From Opitutaceae bacterium (GTDB lineage Bacteria; Verrucomicrobiota; Verrucomicrobiia; Opitutales; Opitutaceae), in the NCBI GenBank assembly GCA_028691845.1, contig JAQUYL010000001.1:186001-250000 (forward strand): DNA of 64,000 nt. The letters run 5' to 3'. This document shows positions 28,969 to 45,310 of this stretch, piece by piece. The position numbers were made by a program, and so were the translations under genes. Each line of letters starts with the position of its first letter. The stretch's first letter is position 1. The notes below the pieces were generated by a model. The model searched no databases. It was given only the letters and a program-made list of their open reading frames with translations, and was not told where the DNA came from.

Positions 28969-30321
28969 TTATTTGCCAATGCAAAAGGTTGAAAATATTA
29001 TATCAAGCACACGGTCATTGTCAATTTTCCCGGCTATCTCGCCCAGAGCATCAAGAGCATATCTTAAGTCGCTGGCAATAAGCTCAATATCGCAAGATTT
29101 CATTAATTTTAGCTGTGTTTCGCTAAGCGCGTGATTAGCCTGGTCCAATGCATGGGCATGGCGTGCATTAATTGCCAGGATTTCATCCCCCGTCTCAACC
29201 CGGAAGGCTTCCGCAGTACTCAAGATTGCTGCTTCAAGTGCGTCAAAACCGGCCCCGGTCAAAGCCGAGGCATGCACAGACACAAATGGCTGCGGCAGCT
29301 TCATCTGTCCGATTTGGGCCAGATCGATTTTATTGAATACAGCGATGGTGTTGGCCGCAGTCATGCGTGTCGCTAGCTCCTGAGGTAGAGGAGAAAATGG
29401 CCGGGTTGAATCAATGACCCAGAGGAATAGGTCCGCTTTGTCGGCCTGCTCGAAGGTTTTGGCCAGGCCCCGGCGCTCGAGAGGAGTGGGATTTGGGTTC
29501 AGTCCGGCGGTATCGATCAGGCGCAGGCAATGCGGACCGGCGGCAATGAGTTCTTCAAGGTAGTCGCGCGTGGTGCCGGGTTCCGGACTTACCAGCGCAC
29601 GTTCTCGGCCGACCAAACGATTGAGCACACTGCTCTTGCCGGCATTTGTTTCCCCGAGAATCACGGTTTTGATTCCATCGCGCAGCAGCTCCCCATAATG
29701 GCTAGTCGCGAGCAACCGGCCGGTACCGGAGGATAGTAGCTCAATATCTTCGAGAAGAGCCGCGCGGCTTTGCGGGGGCAGATCTTCCTCGGGAAAATCG
29801 ATGTAGGCCTCGATATGGGCGATAACCTTCAATAGGCGATCAATCAGCTGCTGCACATGACGGCCGAGGGAGCCGCGCAGTTGCTGGTTGGCGGCCATCA
29901 GTGCGCGTTCACTGCGGGCATGGATTAGGTCCATGACGGCCTCCGCCTGACTTAAGTCCATGTGACCGTTTAGGAAGGCCCGTTTGGTGAATTCACCAGC
30001 CTCCGCCGGCCGGCAGCCTCGAGTATATAGATCCTTGAGGATTTTTTGGGCAATGAAAGGATTCCCGTGACTTGAAATTTCGAGCGTATCCTCTCCGGTA
30101 TAAGAGTGGGGGGCCGCAAAAAAAGTGAACAAGATGTCATCCAGCAGTTGTCCGCTCACGTCGCGATAATCCGCATGACGGACCTGGCGGGGCAGGGGAG
30201 CCTCGCCGAAAATCGCTAGGGCAAACTGCGCCGCCTGTGGTCCGCTGGCCCTCACCACGGCAATGGCGGAGGTGCCGACCGGTGTCGCAAGTGCTGCAAT
30301 AGTGTCAGCCGACAAAGACAT
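28969..30321 (-). CDS. mnmE: tRNA modification GTPase MnmE
   Basis: A 450-residue potassium-activated GTPase. The N-terminal tetrahydrofolate-binding domain starts [19 protein letters not shown]; the G domain has GETNAGKSS (G1), SPEPGTTRD (G2), DTAGL (G3) and NKID (G4); the C-terminal FCIGK motif, with its catalytic Cys, is intact. It precedes mnmG, its partner in cmnm5U34 formation. ATG 30321 gives the usual N-terminus; an ATG nine bases upstream is possible. It is divergent from pdxH. Confidence 0.95.
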   Translation of the reverse strand: MSLSADTIAALATPVGTSAIAVVRASGPQAAQFALAIFGEAPLPRQVRHADYRDVSGQLLDDILFTFFAAPHSYTGEDTLEISSHGNPFIAQKILKDLYTRGCRPAEAGEFTKRAFLNGHMDLSQAEAVMDLIHARSERALMAANQQLRGSLGRHVQQLIDRLLKVIAHIEAYIDFPEEDLPPQSRAALLEDIELLSSGTGRLLATSHYGELLRDGIKTVILGETNAGKSSVLNRLVGRERALVSPEPGTTRDYLEELIAAGPHCLRLIDTAGLNPNPTPLERRGLAKTFEQADKADLFLWVIDSTRPFSPLPQELATRMTAANTIAVFNKIDLAQIGQMKLPQPFVSVHASALTGAGFDALEAAILSTAEAFRVETGDEILAINARHAHALDQANHALSETQLKLMKSCDIELIASDLRYALDALGEIAGKIDNDRVLDIIFSTFCIGK

Positions 30322-30405
30322 TTGCCACACGCAAGCGAACGTGGCTCCGAAGGCAAAGGGGAAAATTCACTCCTGCCCGCAAGCCATGCGCGGCTTTCGC
30401 CAACA

Positions 30406-31029
30406 ATGACGCAGAGATTGCGTAAACTTTATGGCAGCCTAGACATCGTGAGCATAATGGATCCGATTGCTTTGTTCTTGGAATGGTTCGCCGAGGCTCG
30501 GGCCCGGGAAACGAGCGACGCCACAGCAGTGGCGCTGGCGACGGCTGATGCCACAGGCCGTCCGGCCGTACGCATGGTTTTGCTCAAGCAGGCCGATGCG
30601 CGCGGATTCGTTTTTTATACGAATCTGGAGAGCCCCAAGGTCGCTGATCTCCGGGTCAATCCCCAGGCAGAACTTTGTTTTCACTGGCCGGTAATGGAGC
30701 GGCAGGTGCGGATCTCTGGCCGGGTTGAACCAGTTTCTGAGGCTGAGGCGGATGCCTATTTTGCTACACGCCCGAGGCTTAGCCAGCTTGGAGCATGGGC
30801 TTCAAAGCAATCGCGACCGATGGCCGGGCGCTTCGAATTGGAACAGGCTGTGGCTAAGGCTGGGCTGCGTTTCGCCGTGGGCACGGTACCGCGCCCACGG
30901 CATTGGTCGGGATTGCGCGTGGTCCCGCGCACATTGGAATTCTGGCATCAGCGACCTTTCCGTCATCATGACCGCCAGCGTTTTACACGCGAAGGCGAAG
31001 GCTGGCGGCACGAATGGCTGTTTCCGTAG
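30406..31029 (+). CDS. pdxH: Pyridoxamine 5'-phosphate oxidase
   Basis: A 207-residue FMN enzyme that oxidises pyridoxamine or pyridoxine 5'-phosphate to PLP. The FMN-binding block [19 protein letters not shown], the [15 protein letters not shown] strand pair and the C-terminal signature [13 protein letters not shown] with the substrate-binding His and Arg are all present. ATG 30406 gives a normal N-terminus ([10 protein letters not shown]); upstream codons to 30322 overlap the mnmE promoter region. It appears monocistronic. Confidence 0.93.
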   Translation: MTQRLRKLYGSLDIVSIMDPIALFLEWFAEARARETSDATAVALATADATGRPAVRMVLLKQADARGFVFYTNLESPKVADLRVNPQAELCFHWPVMERQVRISGRVEPVSEAEADAYFATRPRLSQLGAWASKQSRPMAGRFELEQAVAKAGLRFAVGTVPRPRHWSGLRVVPRTLEFWHQRPFRHHDRQRFTREGEGWRHEWLFP

Positions 31030-31321
31030 GCGCTGCTTGGTTCCCCCTTTCCCGCGCGACACGGAATCTACAGTGGCTAAATAGTCGGAACAAGGCGCCT
31101 TGGATATCTGGGCTTTGGCACTCTGTGTTTAACGGAAGTGCTTCCCGTTCGACTATCTTGTGTTGCCTTCAAGCTGCGTGACTGGAGCCGGTCTCACCAA
31201 GGCCGGCTTGAGTCCATCCCGCCAGGCGAAAAGAAAGCCCAGGCACCGATCGCGGGATTTTTGCGGAACCGGAAGCGCCCCTCCGCGTCCAAGCATGCGG
31301 CGCAAAAGCGGCCCCGGGCAA
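31030..31321. other. Intergenic gap between pdxH and recA
   Basis: This 292-base gap separates convergent genes. It holds a small inverted repeat around AGCCGG...CCGGCT near 31185-31208 with no T run. I see no gene or clear terminator. Confidence 0.5.
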
Positions 31322-32416
31322 TTACGCGACTGTCACGCCGGTGGCAATCTCCGCGCCGCCTGTAACAGTCACCTTCTCGAGGATAGCGGTCTTGATCTTG
31401 TCAGCGAGGGCGGGATTCTGCTTGATCGCGTCCTTGGCGGCTTCGCGGCCCTGGCCGACGAGTTCCCCGTTGTACGCAATCCAAGATCCCTTCTTTTCCA
31501 GAATCTTGTGCTCGAGGCCAAGGTCGAGGAGCGAACCGGTGTGGGAGATGCCCTCGTTGTACATGATGTCGAACTCGCACTCGGTGAAAGGCGGTGCGAC
31601 CTTGTTCTTCACCACCTTGATCTTGGCGCGGTTGCCAATGACCCTCCCGTCAGGGGTTTTAAGCTGGTCTTTGCGGCGGATGTCGAGGCGGAGGGAGGCG
31701 AAGAATTTCAACGCGCGGCCGCCGGGGGTGGTTTCCGGATTGCCGAACATGACCCCGATTTTTTCGCGAATCTGGTTCGTGAAGATGCACACACATTGGG
31801 TCTTGCTGACGACGGCAGTTAGGCGGCGCATGGCCTGGCTCATGAGGCGGGCCTGCGAGCCGACGGTGGCGTCGCCCATCTGGCCGTCGAGTTCCTGTTT
31901 GGAGACAAGGGCGGCGACGGAGTCGACGACAATCACGTCGATGGAGTTGGAGCGGATGAGAGTCTCGGTGATGTTGAGCGCGTCCTCGCCGCTGTCGGGC
32001 TGCGAAACGAGCAGGTCGTCAAGTTTCACGCCGACAACCCGGGCGTATTTGGGATCGAGCGCGTGCTCGACGTCGATGAAGGCGGCTAGCCCGCCTTGGC
32101 GCTGGGCCTCGGCGATGACGCTCAAGCAGAAGGTGGTCTTGCCTGATGACTCGGGTCCGAAGATTTCGATCGTGCGGCCGCGCGGCAGGCCGCCGACGCC
32201 GAGCGCCAGGTCGATGGCGAGCGAGCCGGTCGAGATGGTTTCAACCTTCATCTTGGTCGCGCTGCCCAGGCGCATGATCGAGCCTTCGCCGAACTGCTTG
32301 GTGATGGCGGAGACGGCGAGTTCGATGTTCTTGTCGCGCGCGGCGATGGCGGATTTTTCGGCGGGAGCGCCGCGGGAGTCGGCGGCCTTGGAAGATTTTT
32401 CAGCGGTCTTGGACAT
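31322..32416 (-). CDS. recA: Recombinase RecA
   Basis: A 364-residue strand-exchange ATPase. The P-loop GPESSGKTT, the catalytic Glu in [10 protein letters not shown], the Walker B VVDSVAAL, and loops L1/L2 ([20 protein letters not shown] and [20 protein letters not shown]) are complete. The N-terminus before [11 protein letters not shown] is a 29-residue Ala/Lys/Ser-rich lead, longer than in E. coli. The start is ATG 32416. No SOS box was seen in the leader; there is no Shine-Dalgarno sequence. Confidence 0.98.
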   Translation of the reverse strand: MSKTAEKSSKAADSRGAPAEKSAIAARDKNIELAVSAITKQFGEGSIMRLGSATKMKVETISTGSLAIDLALGVGGLPRGRTIEIFGPESSGKTTFCLSVIAEAQRQGGLAAFIDVEHALDPKYARVVGVKLDDLLVSQPDSGEDALNITETLIRSNSIDVIVVDSVAALVSKQELDGQMGDATVGSQARLMSQAMRRLTAVVSKTQCVCIFTNQIREKIGVMFGNPETTPGGRALKFFASLRLDIRRKDQLKTPDGRVIGNRAKIKVVKNKVAPPFTECEFDIMYNEGISHTGSLLDLGLEHKILEKKGSWIAYNGELVGQGREAAKDAIKQNPALADKIKTAILEKVTVTGGAEIATGVTVA

Positions 32417-32528
32417 GACGCAATCGGATCGGGGAAGGTTGGTGTGGAAAAGTTCGCCCACGCTGTGTCAACGTGTCGATCCCCGCAAGTGCGGAGATTG
32501 AGGATTTTCCCGTAACAGGAAGTGCCGG

Positions 32529-33749
32529 CTACCATGTCAGCCAGGCGACACCGAGTACGAGTGTCACGACGGCGATGGCGGTGCCGGCCTTCATGTATTC
32601 GGCGAACGACAGGTGGATGCCGCGTTGACGGGCAATCTCAGCCACGATCAGGTTTGCGACCGAACCGAGGAGCGTGAGATTGCCGGCGAGAGTGGTGGTC
32701 ATGGCAAGCGTCAGCCAGGCCGATTCGGGATTATCCAGCATCGGGACGACTGGGCGAAACAGCATGACCGCGGGCACATTGGAAACGAGGTTGCTCAGCA
32801 CAACGGAGGATAGGGCGAGGCGAGCCGGACCTTCGTTGGCCAGCGGTTGGAGGTAAAGGAAGAGCGTGTCGCCTATGCCGGATGCTTCAATGGCGCCAGT
32901 GACTACGAAGAGCGACGAGAAGAACACGAGGAGGCTCCAGTCTATCTCCTGGAAAACACGCTCGGGCCTTTGCCGGCGCGAGATGAGCAGCAGGGCGGCA
33001 GCCAGCATGGCGGCGAGGGGGATGGGAGCGCCCGCGATGAGCGCGATCAGCATGAGGCCGGTCGCGAACATCGCTTTGCGCAGGAGCAATGGATCCTCGT
33101 GGCCGGTGACCTGGGCGACGGCGGGAAGAGCAAACGGCGCGTACTCGGAGCGGTAGACGACCACGATCACTCCCCACACCACAAAAAGTCCCATCGCGGC
33201 GATGGGCGCCAGTTCACGAAAGAACTGCACGAATGAGATGCCCGAGGAGACGCCGACGAGCATGTTTTGTGGATTACCAATGATGGTGGCGACTGAACCG
33301 ACATTAGCTGAGGTGACGAGCGCAACAAGATAGGGCAGGGGATTGCGTCCGAGTGCCAGTGTCATGTCGATCACCATGGGCGTCATCATGAGCGCGATGG
33401 TGTCGTTGAGGAAAATCGCCGACAGCATGCCGGAGACGAGGACGACGAGCGCGAGCAGCCGGCGCGGCGTGCGGGCAAAACACACGACGTGCGAAGTCAC
33501 CAGGTGGAAAAAGCCGGCGTGGCGCAGGTTGGCATTCAGGATCATCATGCCGAACAGGAGCAGGATCGTGTTCCAATCCACGGCGTGATAGGCCTGATCC
33601 AAGGTCGGGACGCCCAATGCGACGAGGAGGATGGCGCCGACGAGAGCGATCGTTGCCCGGTTCATGTGCAACCACGGGTAACGCCCCACGGCGACGCCAA
33701 TCAGAGTCACGACAATGATAGTACCGCTGACCGTCATCAGCCAATCCAT
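32529..33749 (-). CDS. ArsB/NhaD-superfamily ion permease
   Basis: A 406-residue membrane protein with about eleven hydrophobic segments. It has the ion-transporter superfamily duplication: FLNDTIALMMTPMVI in the first half, echoed by SNLVSNVPAVMLFRPVVP in the second, and TSANVGSVATIIGNPQNML, which matches the GNPQN-type motif of ArsB and relatives. The substrate could be arsenite, sodium or an organic anion; there are no ars genes nearby to argue for arsenite. ATG 33749 gives a natural N-terminus before the first helix. Confidence 0.8.
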   Translation of the reverse strand: MDWLMTVSGTIIVVTLIGVAVGRYPWLHMNRATIALVGAILLVALGVPTLDQAYHAVDWNTILLLFGMMILNANLRHAGFFHLVTSHVVCFARTPRRLLALVVLVSGMLSAIFLNDTIALMMTPMVIDMTLALGRNPLPYLVALVTSANVGSVATIIGNPQNMLVGVSSGISFVQFFRELAPIAAMGLFVVWGVIVVVYRSEYAPFALPAVAQVTGHEDPLLLRKAMFATGLMLIALIAGAPIPLAAMLAAALLLISRRQRPERVFQEIDWSLLVFFSSLFVVTGAIEASGIGDTLFLYLQPLANEGPARLALSSVVLSNLVSNVPAVMLFRPVVPMLDNPESAWLTLAMTTTLAGNLTLLGSVANLIVAEIARQRGIHLSFAEYMKAGTAIAVVTLVLGVAWLTW

Positions 33750-34119
33750 GGATGCAGCTTGGGGGGAGCAACGGGCAGGAGCTAGGCGAAAAACCACCGT
33801 GCTGTCTCCGCAGACCGATGCCGCGTAATCCGCCCCACCTCCCCGCAAGCAACCTCACTTGTTTTCCGTAAGTAGGAGGGCCGTAGGCCGGAATCTCATA
33901 TCACACCTGCAAATTGCAGCTTACGTTGTAAAATGAGTGGCAATCCGGTTGTAACTTCACTCGATCTCATGCCAGGACATCCGCGCGGCGAACGGTGCAA
34001 GCCCAGGCCGGCGGGTCATTCTTTCCTGGGGCCGGCTTTTAAAAACCTACGTTATTCTTGATTGCAGGAAAGCGACTTCTATAAGTTGCGCAAAAGGCAA
34101 ACCTGCACACCGTCTCCGC
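33750..34119. other. Intergenic region between divergent permease and glutaredoxin genes
   Basis: This 370-base gap holds the crossed-stem structure at 34002-34040 (listed separately). A hairpin in the glutaredoxin leader follows: TGCAGG (34063-34068) pairs with CCTGCA (34102-34107), enclosing GCGACTT (34072-34078) with AAGTTGC (34083-34089). I see no protein gene. Confidence 0.55.
34002..34040 (+). ncRNA. Candidate pseudoknot/terminator-like RNA structure
   Basis: CCCAGG (34002-34007) can pair with CCTGGG (34025-34030), while GCCGGC (34007-34012) can pair with GCCGGC (34031-34036), followed by TTTT. The two stems cross, so they form either an H-type pseudoknot or alternative folds. No riboswitch class is recognised. 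It lies 80 bases before the glutaredoxin gene. Confidence 0.25.
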
Positions 34120-34455
34120 ATGAAGATTCGAGCATATCTCAAGCCTTCGTGTGGCTGGTCGAACGGGGTACGCGCTATTATGCGAAAATACCATATCGAC
34201 TACGAGGACGTCGATGTCATCAACCAGCAATCCAACTACGAGGAGATGGTGCGCAAGTCCGGGCAGCCCCTTTCCCCTTGCGTCGAAATCGACGGAGTGA
34301 TGCTCGCGGACGTCTCGGGTGAGGAAGTCGAAAACTATCTTTTGGCAAACGATCTGGTGAAACCGACAGAAGTGCCGGCAGTGGAACCCATTAATGCCGG
34401 TTGTTCGCCTGAGATGAACGATAATCCTGTCGCCAAACCGATTCGCTTTTTCTAG
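34120..34455 (+). CDS. Glutaredoxin family protein
   Basis: A 111-residue thioredoxin-fold protein. The N-terminal strand MKIRAYLKPSCGWSNGVR holds the active-site motif Cys-Gly-Trp-Ser, a monothiol variant. QPLSPCVEIDGVMLADVSGEE carries the cis-proline region (LSPCVEIDG) and the glutathione-binding C-terminal helix. The last 35 residues form a flexible tail. It probably acts in thiol-disulphide or glutathione-linked chemistry; the partner is unknown. A strong terminator follows. Confidence 0.85.
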   Translation: MKIRAYLKPSCGWSNGVRAIMRKYHIDYEDVDVINQQSNYEEMVRKSGQPLSPCVEIDGVMLADVSGEEVENYLLANDLVKPTEVPAVEPINAGCSPEMNDNPVAKPIRFF

Positions 34456-34499
34456 CAGGCCGCCCCTGACAAAATCACTCGTTTCCCAAATTTTCCCCT

Positions 34500-34537
34500 A
34501 GGGGCCGGCCCGCAGCGAGCGACTGGCCCCTTTTTTT
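34500..34537 (+). terminator. Rho-independent terminator after glutaredoxin gene
   Basis: AGGGGCC (34500-34506) pairs with GGCCCCT (34525-34531) around an 18-base loop, followed by seven T. Confidence 0.85.
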
Positions 34538-34670
34538 GGAATCCCCTGTCCCATCCCTTCATTAACCTGAAGAGTCGTCATTTTGACGCGATTTTTTGGC
34601 GAATTCCGCTCTGGTTGGCAGAGAACTGGCTGTATCCAGCCTGAAATTGAACCTCACGCAGTCTCCTAAC

Positions 34671-39308
<4,638 letters not shown>

Positions 39309-39350
39309 TCAAATGCAATCATTTCACCTCTGATCACCCGACAAACCATC

Positions 39351-40835
39351 ATGGGTAAACCAACTGGCTTCATTGAATATCTGCGCGAGTTGCCCGTGGA
39401 CCGCACTCCGGTGGAACGCGTGCGCGACTGGGACGAGTTCCACCACCACCTGGAGGAGAAAAAACTCCGCCAGCAAGGCGCGCGCTGCATGGATTGTGGC
39501 GTGCCTTTTTGCCACACGGGCAAGCTGATCAGCGGCCTGGCTTCTGGCTGCCCGATCAACAACCTGATCCCCGAGTGGAACGATCTGATCTATCGCGATC
39601 TATGGAAGGAGGCGCTCGACCGCCTGCACCAGACCAACAACTTCCCGGAGTTCACCGGTCGTGTGTGTCCGGCGCCGTGCGAAGGTTCGTGCACGCTCGG
39701 CATCAACAACCCACCGGTCACGATCAAGAACATTGAATACAGCATCATCGAGCGGGGCTGGACGGAAGGCTGGGTCCTCCCCGAGGCCCCGAAGGTGCGC
39801 ACTGACAAAAAGGTTGCCGTGATCGGCTCCGGCCCCGCGGGGCTGTCCGCCGCCGCGCAGCTCAATCGCGCCGGCCACCGGGTCACTGTTTTCGAGCGTG
39901 CCGACCGTCCTGGCGGACTGCTGATGTATGGCATCCCGAACATGAAGCTCGACAAGAAGGAGGTCGTGCAGCGCCGCCTGAAGCTCATGGAGAAGGAGGG
40001 CATTAAGTTTATATGCAACGCCCATGTCGGCGATAATGTTGAGGCGGAGATATTCCTGAAGGAATTCGACGCCACCGTCATCTGCACCGGGGCCACGCAA
40101 CCACGCGATTTGCCGGCCGAGGGGCGCAAGCTCAAGGGCGTTCATTTTGCGATGGAGTATCTCGCCGTGAACACCAAGGCGCTGCTCAATGGCGGCGTCG
40201 ACCAGGCCTCGATCCACGCCCGGGGCAAGGAGGTGGTCATCATCGGCGGCGGCGACACCGGCACTGACTGTGTTGGCTCCGCCCTGCGACAGGGTTGCAG
40301 GAGCGTCACGCAGATTGAGATTCTGCCGAAGCTACCGATGGAACGCGCTGCGGACAATCCGTGGCCTGAGTGGCCCAAAGTCTACAAGATCGACTACGGT
40401 CAGGAGGAGGCCGCCGCCAGATTCGGCACCGATCCGCGCGTCTACCTCACCACGGTGAAGCGGTTCGTCGGTGACGCCGAGGGCCGGGTGAAGGAACTGG
40501 TCACGGTGGGGATCAAGTGGGAGAAGAATGAAAAGGGCCAGTTCATCCCCAAGGAGCAGCCCGGCACTGAGCAGACAATCCCTGCGCAGCTCGTGCTGCT
40601 CGCCATGGGGTTTCTCGGCCCGGAGCAGGCGGTTCTCAAGGATCTGGGGGTGGAAACCGACGCCCGCAGCAATATCAAGGCCGAATATGGCCGGTTTGTG
40701 ACGAGCCGACCGAACATCTTTGCGGCTGGTGACTGCCGCCGCGGACAAAGCCTCGTGGTGTGGGCCATCAATGAAGGACGCGGCGCCGCCCGCGAGTGCG
40801 ACCGCTTCCTGATGGGCTCGACCGACCTGCCGTAA
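39351..40835 (+). CDS. gltD: Glutamate synthase small subunit
   Basis: A 494-residue FAD/iron-sulphur flavoprotein that passes electrons from NADPH to GltB. The N-terminal cluster cysteines are in CMDCGVPFC and [29 protein letters not shown] is the FAD site and [14 protein letters not shown] the NADPH site. [18 protein letters not shown] is the C-terminal FAD block. It forms an operon with gltB. Confidence 0.97.
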   Translation: MGKPTGFIEYLRELPVDRTPVERVRDWDEFHHHLEEKKLRQQGARCMDCGVPFCHTGKLISGLASGCPINNLIPEWNDLIYRDLWKEALDRLHQTNNFPEFTGRVCPAPCEGSCTLGINNPPVTIKNIEYSIIERGWTEGWVLPEAPKVRTDKKVAVIGSGPAGLSAAAQLNRAGHRVTVFERADRPGGLLMYGIPNMKLDKKEVVQRRLKLMEKEGIKFICNAHVGDNVEAEIFLKEFDATVICTGATQPRDLPAEGRKLKGVHFAMEYLAVNTKALLNGGVDQASIHARGKEVVIIGGGDTGTDCVGSALRQGCRSVTQIEILPKLPMERAADNPWPEWPKVYKIDYGQEEAAARFGTDPRVYLTTVKRFVGDAEGRVKELVTVGIKWEKNEKGQFIPKEQPGTEQTIPAQLVLLAMGFLGPEQAVLKDLGVETDARSNIKAEYGRFVTSRPNIFAAGDCRRGQSLVVWAINEGRGAARECDRFLMGSTDLP

Positions 40836-40843
40836 GGCGACGG

Positions 40844-40873
40844 TTCACCGCGAAGAACGCCAAGGACGCGAAG
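40844..40873. repeat. Dispersed CCGCGAAGAACGC-type repeat
   Basis: A short quasi-tandem (CACCGCGAAGAACGCCAAGG and onward) in the gap after gltD, made of degenerate GCGAAG units. It is of the same general kind as the repeats near 2.9, 5.4 and 54.2 kb. Confidence 0.35.
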
Positions 40874-40930
40874 TTCGCTTCCGGCCGGTCCGTTTCCGTC
40901 TGACCGGAAGGGGGCCGGTTCCCGCCGCCC

Positions 40931-43492
40931 TCAGTCGGTGCGGAAAACGATGGCCTCCTGTGTGGTCGTGTCGGCGCGCAGCCAGACGCGGCCGCCCGTA
41001 GTGTCGCAATCGATCACACGCACCACGTCTGCGAGGGCCTTGGCCGACGGCTCGAGCTCGAGCAACCGGCTGGGCGCGCGGGCGAACCATTCGGCATCAA
41101 GCATGTTGGAAGCCCGGTTGGGGAAATAGGCCACGTAGAGCATGTCGTGCTCGACCAGATCGTTAAAGAAATGGGTGCCGAGGGAAACGTCGGGAATCAG
41201 ACGCTCATGCATCGCCACCACCTCGCAGATGATTGATGCCCGGCTGATCTCGCCAAACGAGACGGGAATGCCCAGCGAGGGACTGTGCGTCCCCCAGCGG
41301 CCCGGGCCGATGAGCATGAGGCCGCGGTCGTCCGCCGGATGCTGCTGGTTGAGCCGGCCGATCAAACGCGCCACCGCGTAGCGGTCGCGCTCCGGCAGTC
41401 GGGCATAGGCTTCCGTCGCAATGTAAATGATGCGACTCAGCCGTTGTTCGCGGCTGACCCCGATGACTGCGCTACGAGCCGACAGCAGGCGTTGCTGTTC
41501 GCCCTGCACCGTCGGGGCCATTGTTTCCGTCTCCCGGCGGAACTGAAAGGTGCGGCATTGCAGCAGGTGGATGCGGTAGGAGCCGTCGGCGAGGAAATTG
41601 ATCGCGAACTCGATGTCGACGGGGTGGTCGTAGGCCTCCTCGAGCAGGGCGAGGATCCGGCGCAGGTCGGTCGCCAGCGCGGTCTCGTTCAGCAGCCGGT
41701 CGAAGGTGATCCAGGGATAGCCTTCGGGCGTATACGACAGATAGAGGTCGAGGGGGAAGTCCGGCGTCTCCTTGATGACGTCCATGAACGGCAGGGAGGC
41801 GAAGCGGCCTTCCTGCAGGTCGAGACAGTCCATGCGCCGCTGGCAGTGCTCGCGCACGTCCTCGAAACTAGCCTCGGGTCGGCGCGTGGGGGCGTTGAGG
41901 GCCACCAGCCGGGTGTAGTCGTCGTCGCTGCGGTCGACCGCGCGGGTCCCCAGTCCGAACACCAGCCGCACCAGGCCGGCCTTGGGATCGATATCGGGAT
42001 GCCAGACGAACGGATTGTACGACAGTCCGACGCCGGCAGCCTGCGGGTAGTAATAGCGGCCCTCGGGCGCGCCGGAAACGCGCATGATCAGCAACGCCAT
42101 GCGCTCCTCGCTCTCCAGCAGGCCGCGGCGCTTGCGGTAGCGCAGGGCCTCCTCGTCCAGCACGCTGGCATACACGCAGCGCACGGCGTCGAGCAGTGCC
42201 GCCATGCGCTGCTCGCGTGAGCCGCGGTTCACCACGAACACACTTTCATACTTGCCGGAAAAGGCGTTGCCGCGGGCATCCTCCAGAATGGAGCTCGAGC
42301 GCACGATGTACGGCGCTTCTCCGAAGTAATCGAGCATGCCGTGGAACTGGTCGAGGATTCCTTCTGGAAACTGACCGGTGAGGATGCGCCGCCGGCCCTC
42401 CTCGAGATCCTGCAGGAACGTGGCGGAGTTCTTCTGCTGCTCGCGCAGCCACCATACGCGGTTCTGCACCAGGAAGGTGATGAAAACCTCTGCGCCCACG
42501 AAGAACGAATCGTGGGCCTCGAGCCGTCCCGCCAGCTCCGGATCGCGCTCGCGCAGAATGGCGCGGGCCACCAGCATGCCGAGGGTCTTTCCGCCCACCG
42601 AGCCGATGCCGATCATGCGCTCGCGGATCACGAGAAAATCGTCGAGGGTGAGGAAGCGGGCGGCGAGGGGGCCGATGCCCGAACGGTGCACGCGCAGCGC
42701 CCAGCGCACTCTGCGGAGCATCTCGTCGTAGCGCTCGACGGTGCAGCGGCCTTCACGGTATTCCTGCGCCACCGTGTCGGCCTGCTGGAACAATTTCCGC
42801 CAGTAGCCGTTGCGGCGGTCGCTTTGCAGCCGGGGCCACTGGGTCCGCGAGAGGATCTGGGCCAGCACGGCGCTGCTCCGCACCGGTATAAAGGCGTCGC
42901 CCTGGCGCATGTGTGTGGTGTTCATGGCCTCGCGCGAGCGGTACTGGACCTTGATCGGACGCACATACAGCCGGCCGTCGAGACGGAACACGTCGAGCAT
43001 GAACTGCGTCGTGGTGCGGATGGGCTCCAGTGCGTAGAGCGAATGCCGGTCGCGATACAGGCCGAAATAAGTCACTGTCTCGAGGTCGAACAACCGCGGG
43101 CAGGTGAGGCAGAAAAAATTACCCAGACTCTGGTCCGAACCCCAGGTGTCGGCCAGATCCGAGAGGCAGTCGAAAACGTAGAGGGCGCCGCGGCCCGCCT
43201 GCTCGATGACGAGGTGGATTTCCCGGACGAAACCCTCAAAACCGAGGGCGGGGTGGGTTTGATGGATTTCGGCCTCGGTCGCGTCCGGCAGCAAGGGCGC
43301 GTGGCTGGCAAAGCGGAAGTAAATGAGCCGACGTCCCGCCGCCCTGGCGGCGTGGGCGTAGGGTGCGACCAACTCTTGGTACTCGGAGATCGCGCCGACT
43401 TGCCACACGATGTTGTCGCCCGGTTCGATGCCATGCAGCACGCGGTCGAGGCCGGGCAGGCCGGTGGTGACGGATGAGGGCGGAGGAGGCAT
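40931..43492 (-). CDS. KaiC/RecA-like domain fused to PEP/pyruvate-binding ATP-grasp domain; function unknown
   Basis: An 853-residue cytoplasmic protein. Residues 1 to about 200 resemble a KaiC-type RecA fold (TTGLPGLDRVLHGIEPGDNI), but where the P-loop should be it reads WQVGAISEYQEL, without GxxxxGK[ST]. From about residue 270 the sequence resembles the PPDK/PEP-synthase ATP-grasp domain: GSVGGKTLGMLVAR, IVRSSSILEDARGNAFSGKYES, and the metal-region block AYDHPVDIEFAINF with LLQCRTFQ. The swivelling phospho-His domain and the PEP-binding barrel are absent. A C-terminal domain (LMLIGPGRWGTHSPSLGIPV) follows. It sits downstream of gdhA on the same strand, beyond a terminator. The biochemical role is unknown. 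Confidence 0.75.
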   Translation of the reverse strand: MPPPPSSVTTGLPGLDRVLHGIEPGDNIVWQVGAISEYQELVAPYAHAARAAGRRLIYFRFASHAPLLPDATEAEIHQTHPALGFEGFVREIHLVIEQAGRGALYVFDCLSDLADTWGSDQSLGNFFCLTCPRLFDLETVTYFGLYRDRHSLYALEPIRTTTQFMLDVFRLDGRLYVRPIKVQYRSREAMNTTHMRQGDAFIPVRSSAVLAQILSRTQWPRLQSDRRNGYWRKLFQQADTVAQEYREGRCTVERYDEMLRRVRWALRVHRSGIGPLAARFLTLDDFLVIRERMIGIGSVGGKTLGMLVARAILRERDPELAGRLEAHDSFFVGAEVFITFLVQNRVWWLREQQKNSATFLQDLEEGRRRILTGQFPEGILDQFHGMLDYFGEAPYIVRSSSILEDARGNAFSGKYESVFVVNRGSREQRMAALLDAVRCVYASVLDEEALRYRKRRGLLESEERMALLIMRVSGAPEGRYYYPQAAGVGLSYNPFVWHPDIDPKAGLVRLVFGLGTRAVDRSDDDYTRLVALNAPTRRPEASFEDVREHCQRRMDCLDLQEGRFASLPFMDVIKETPDFPLDLYLSYTPEGYPWITFDRLLNETALATDLRRILALLEEAYDHPVDIEFAINFLADGSYRIHLLQCRTFQFRRETETMAPTVQGEQQRLLSARSAVIGVSREQRLSRIIYIATEAYARLPERDRYAVARLIGRLNQQHPADDRGLMLIGPGRWGTHSPSLGIPVSFGEISRASIICEVVAMHERLIPDVSLGTHFFNDLVEHDMLYVAYFPNRASNMLDAEWFARAPSRLLELEPSAKALADVVRVIDCDTTGGRVWLRADTTTQEAIVFRTD

Positions 43493-43567
43493 GGGAGAGG
43501 GAGGGGAACGGGGCCGGCCCGGCCCGGTCAGTGTCCGATTGCACTGCGCCCGGACGCCGGAGGCCAC

Positions 43568-43600
43568 AAAAAAAAGGCCGCGCCGGATTGGGCGCGGCCT
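43568..43600 (-). terminator. Rho-independent terminator after gdhA
   Basis: A perfect 10-bp stem (43575-43584 with 43591-43600), 6-base loop, followed in minus-strand sense by a run of eight T (A at 43568-43575). It is 16 bases past the gdhA stop. Confidence 0.95.
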
Positions 43601-43616
43601 TGTGGATCAAACCGTC

Positions 43617-45310
<1,694 letters not shown>

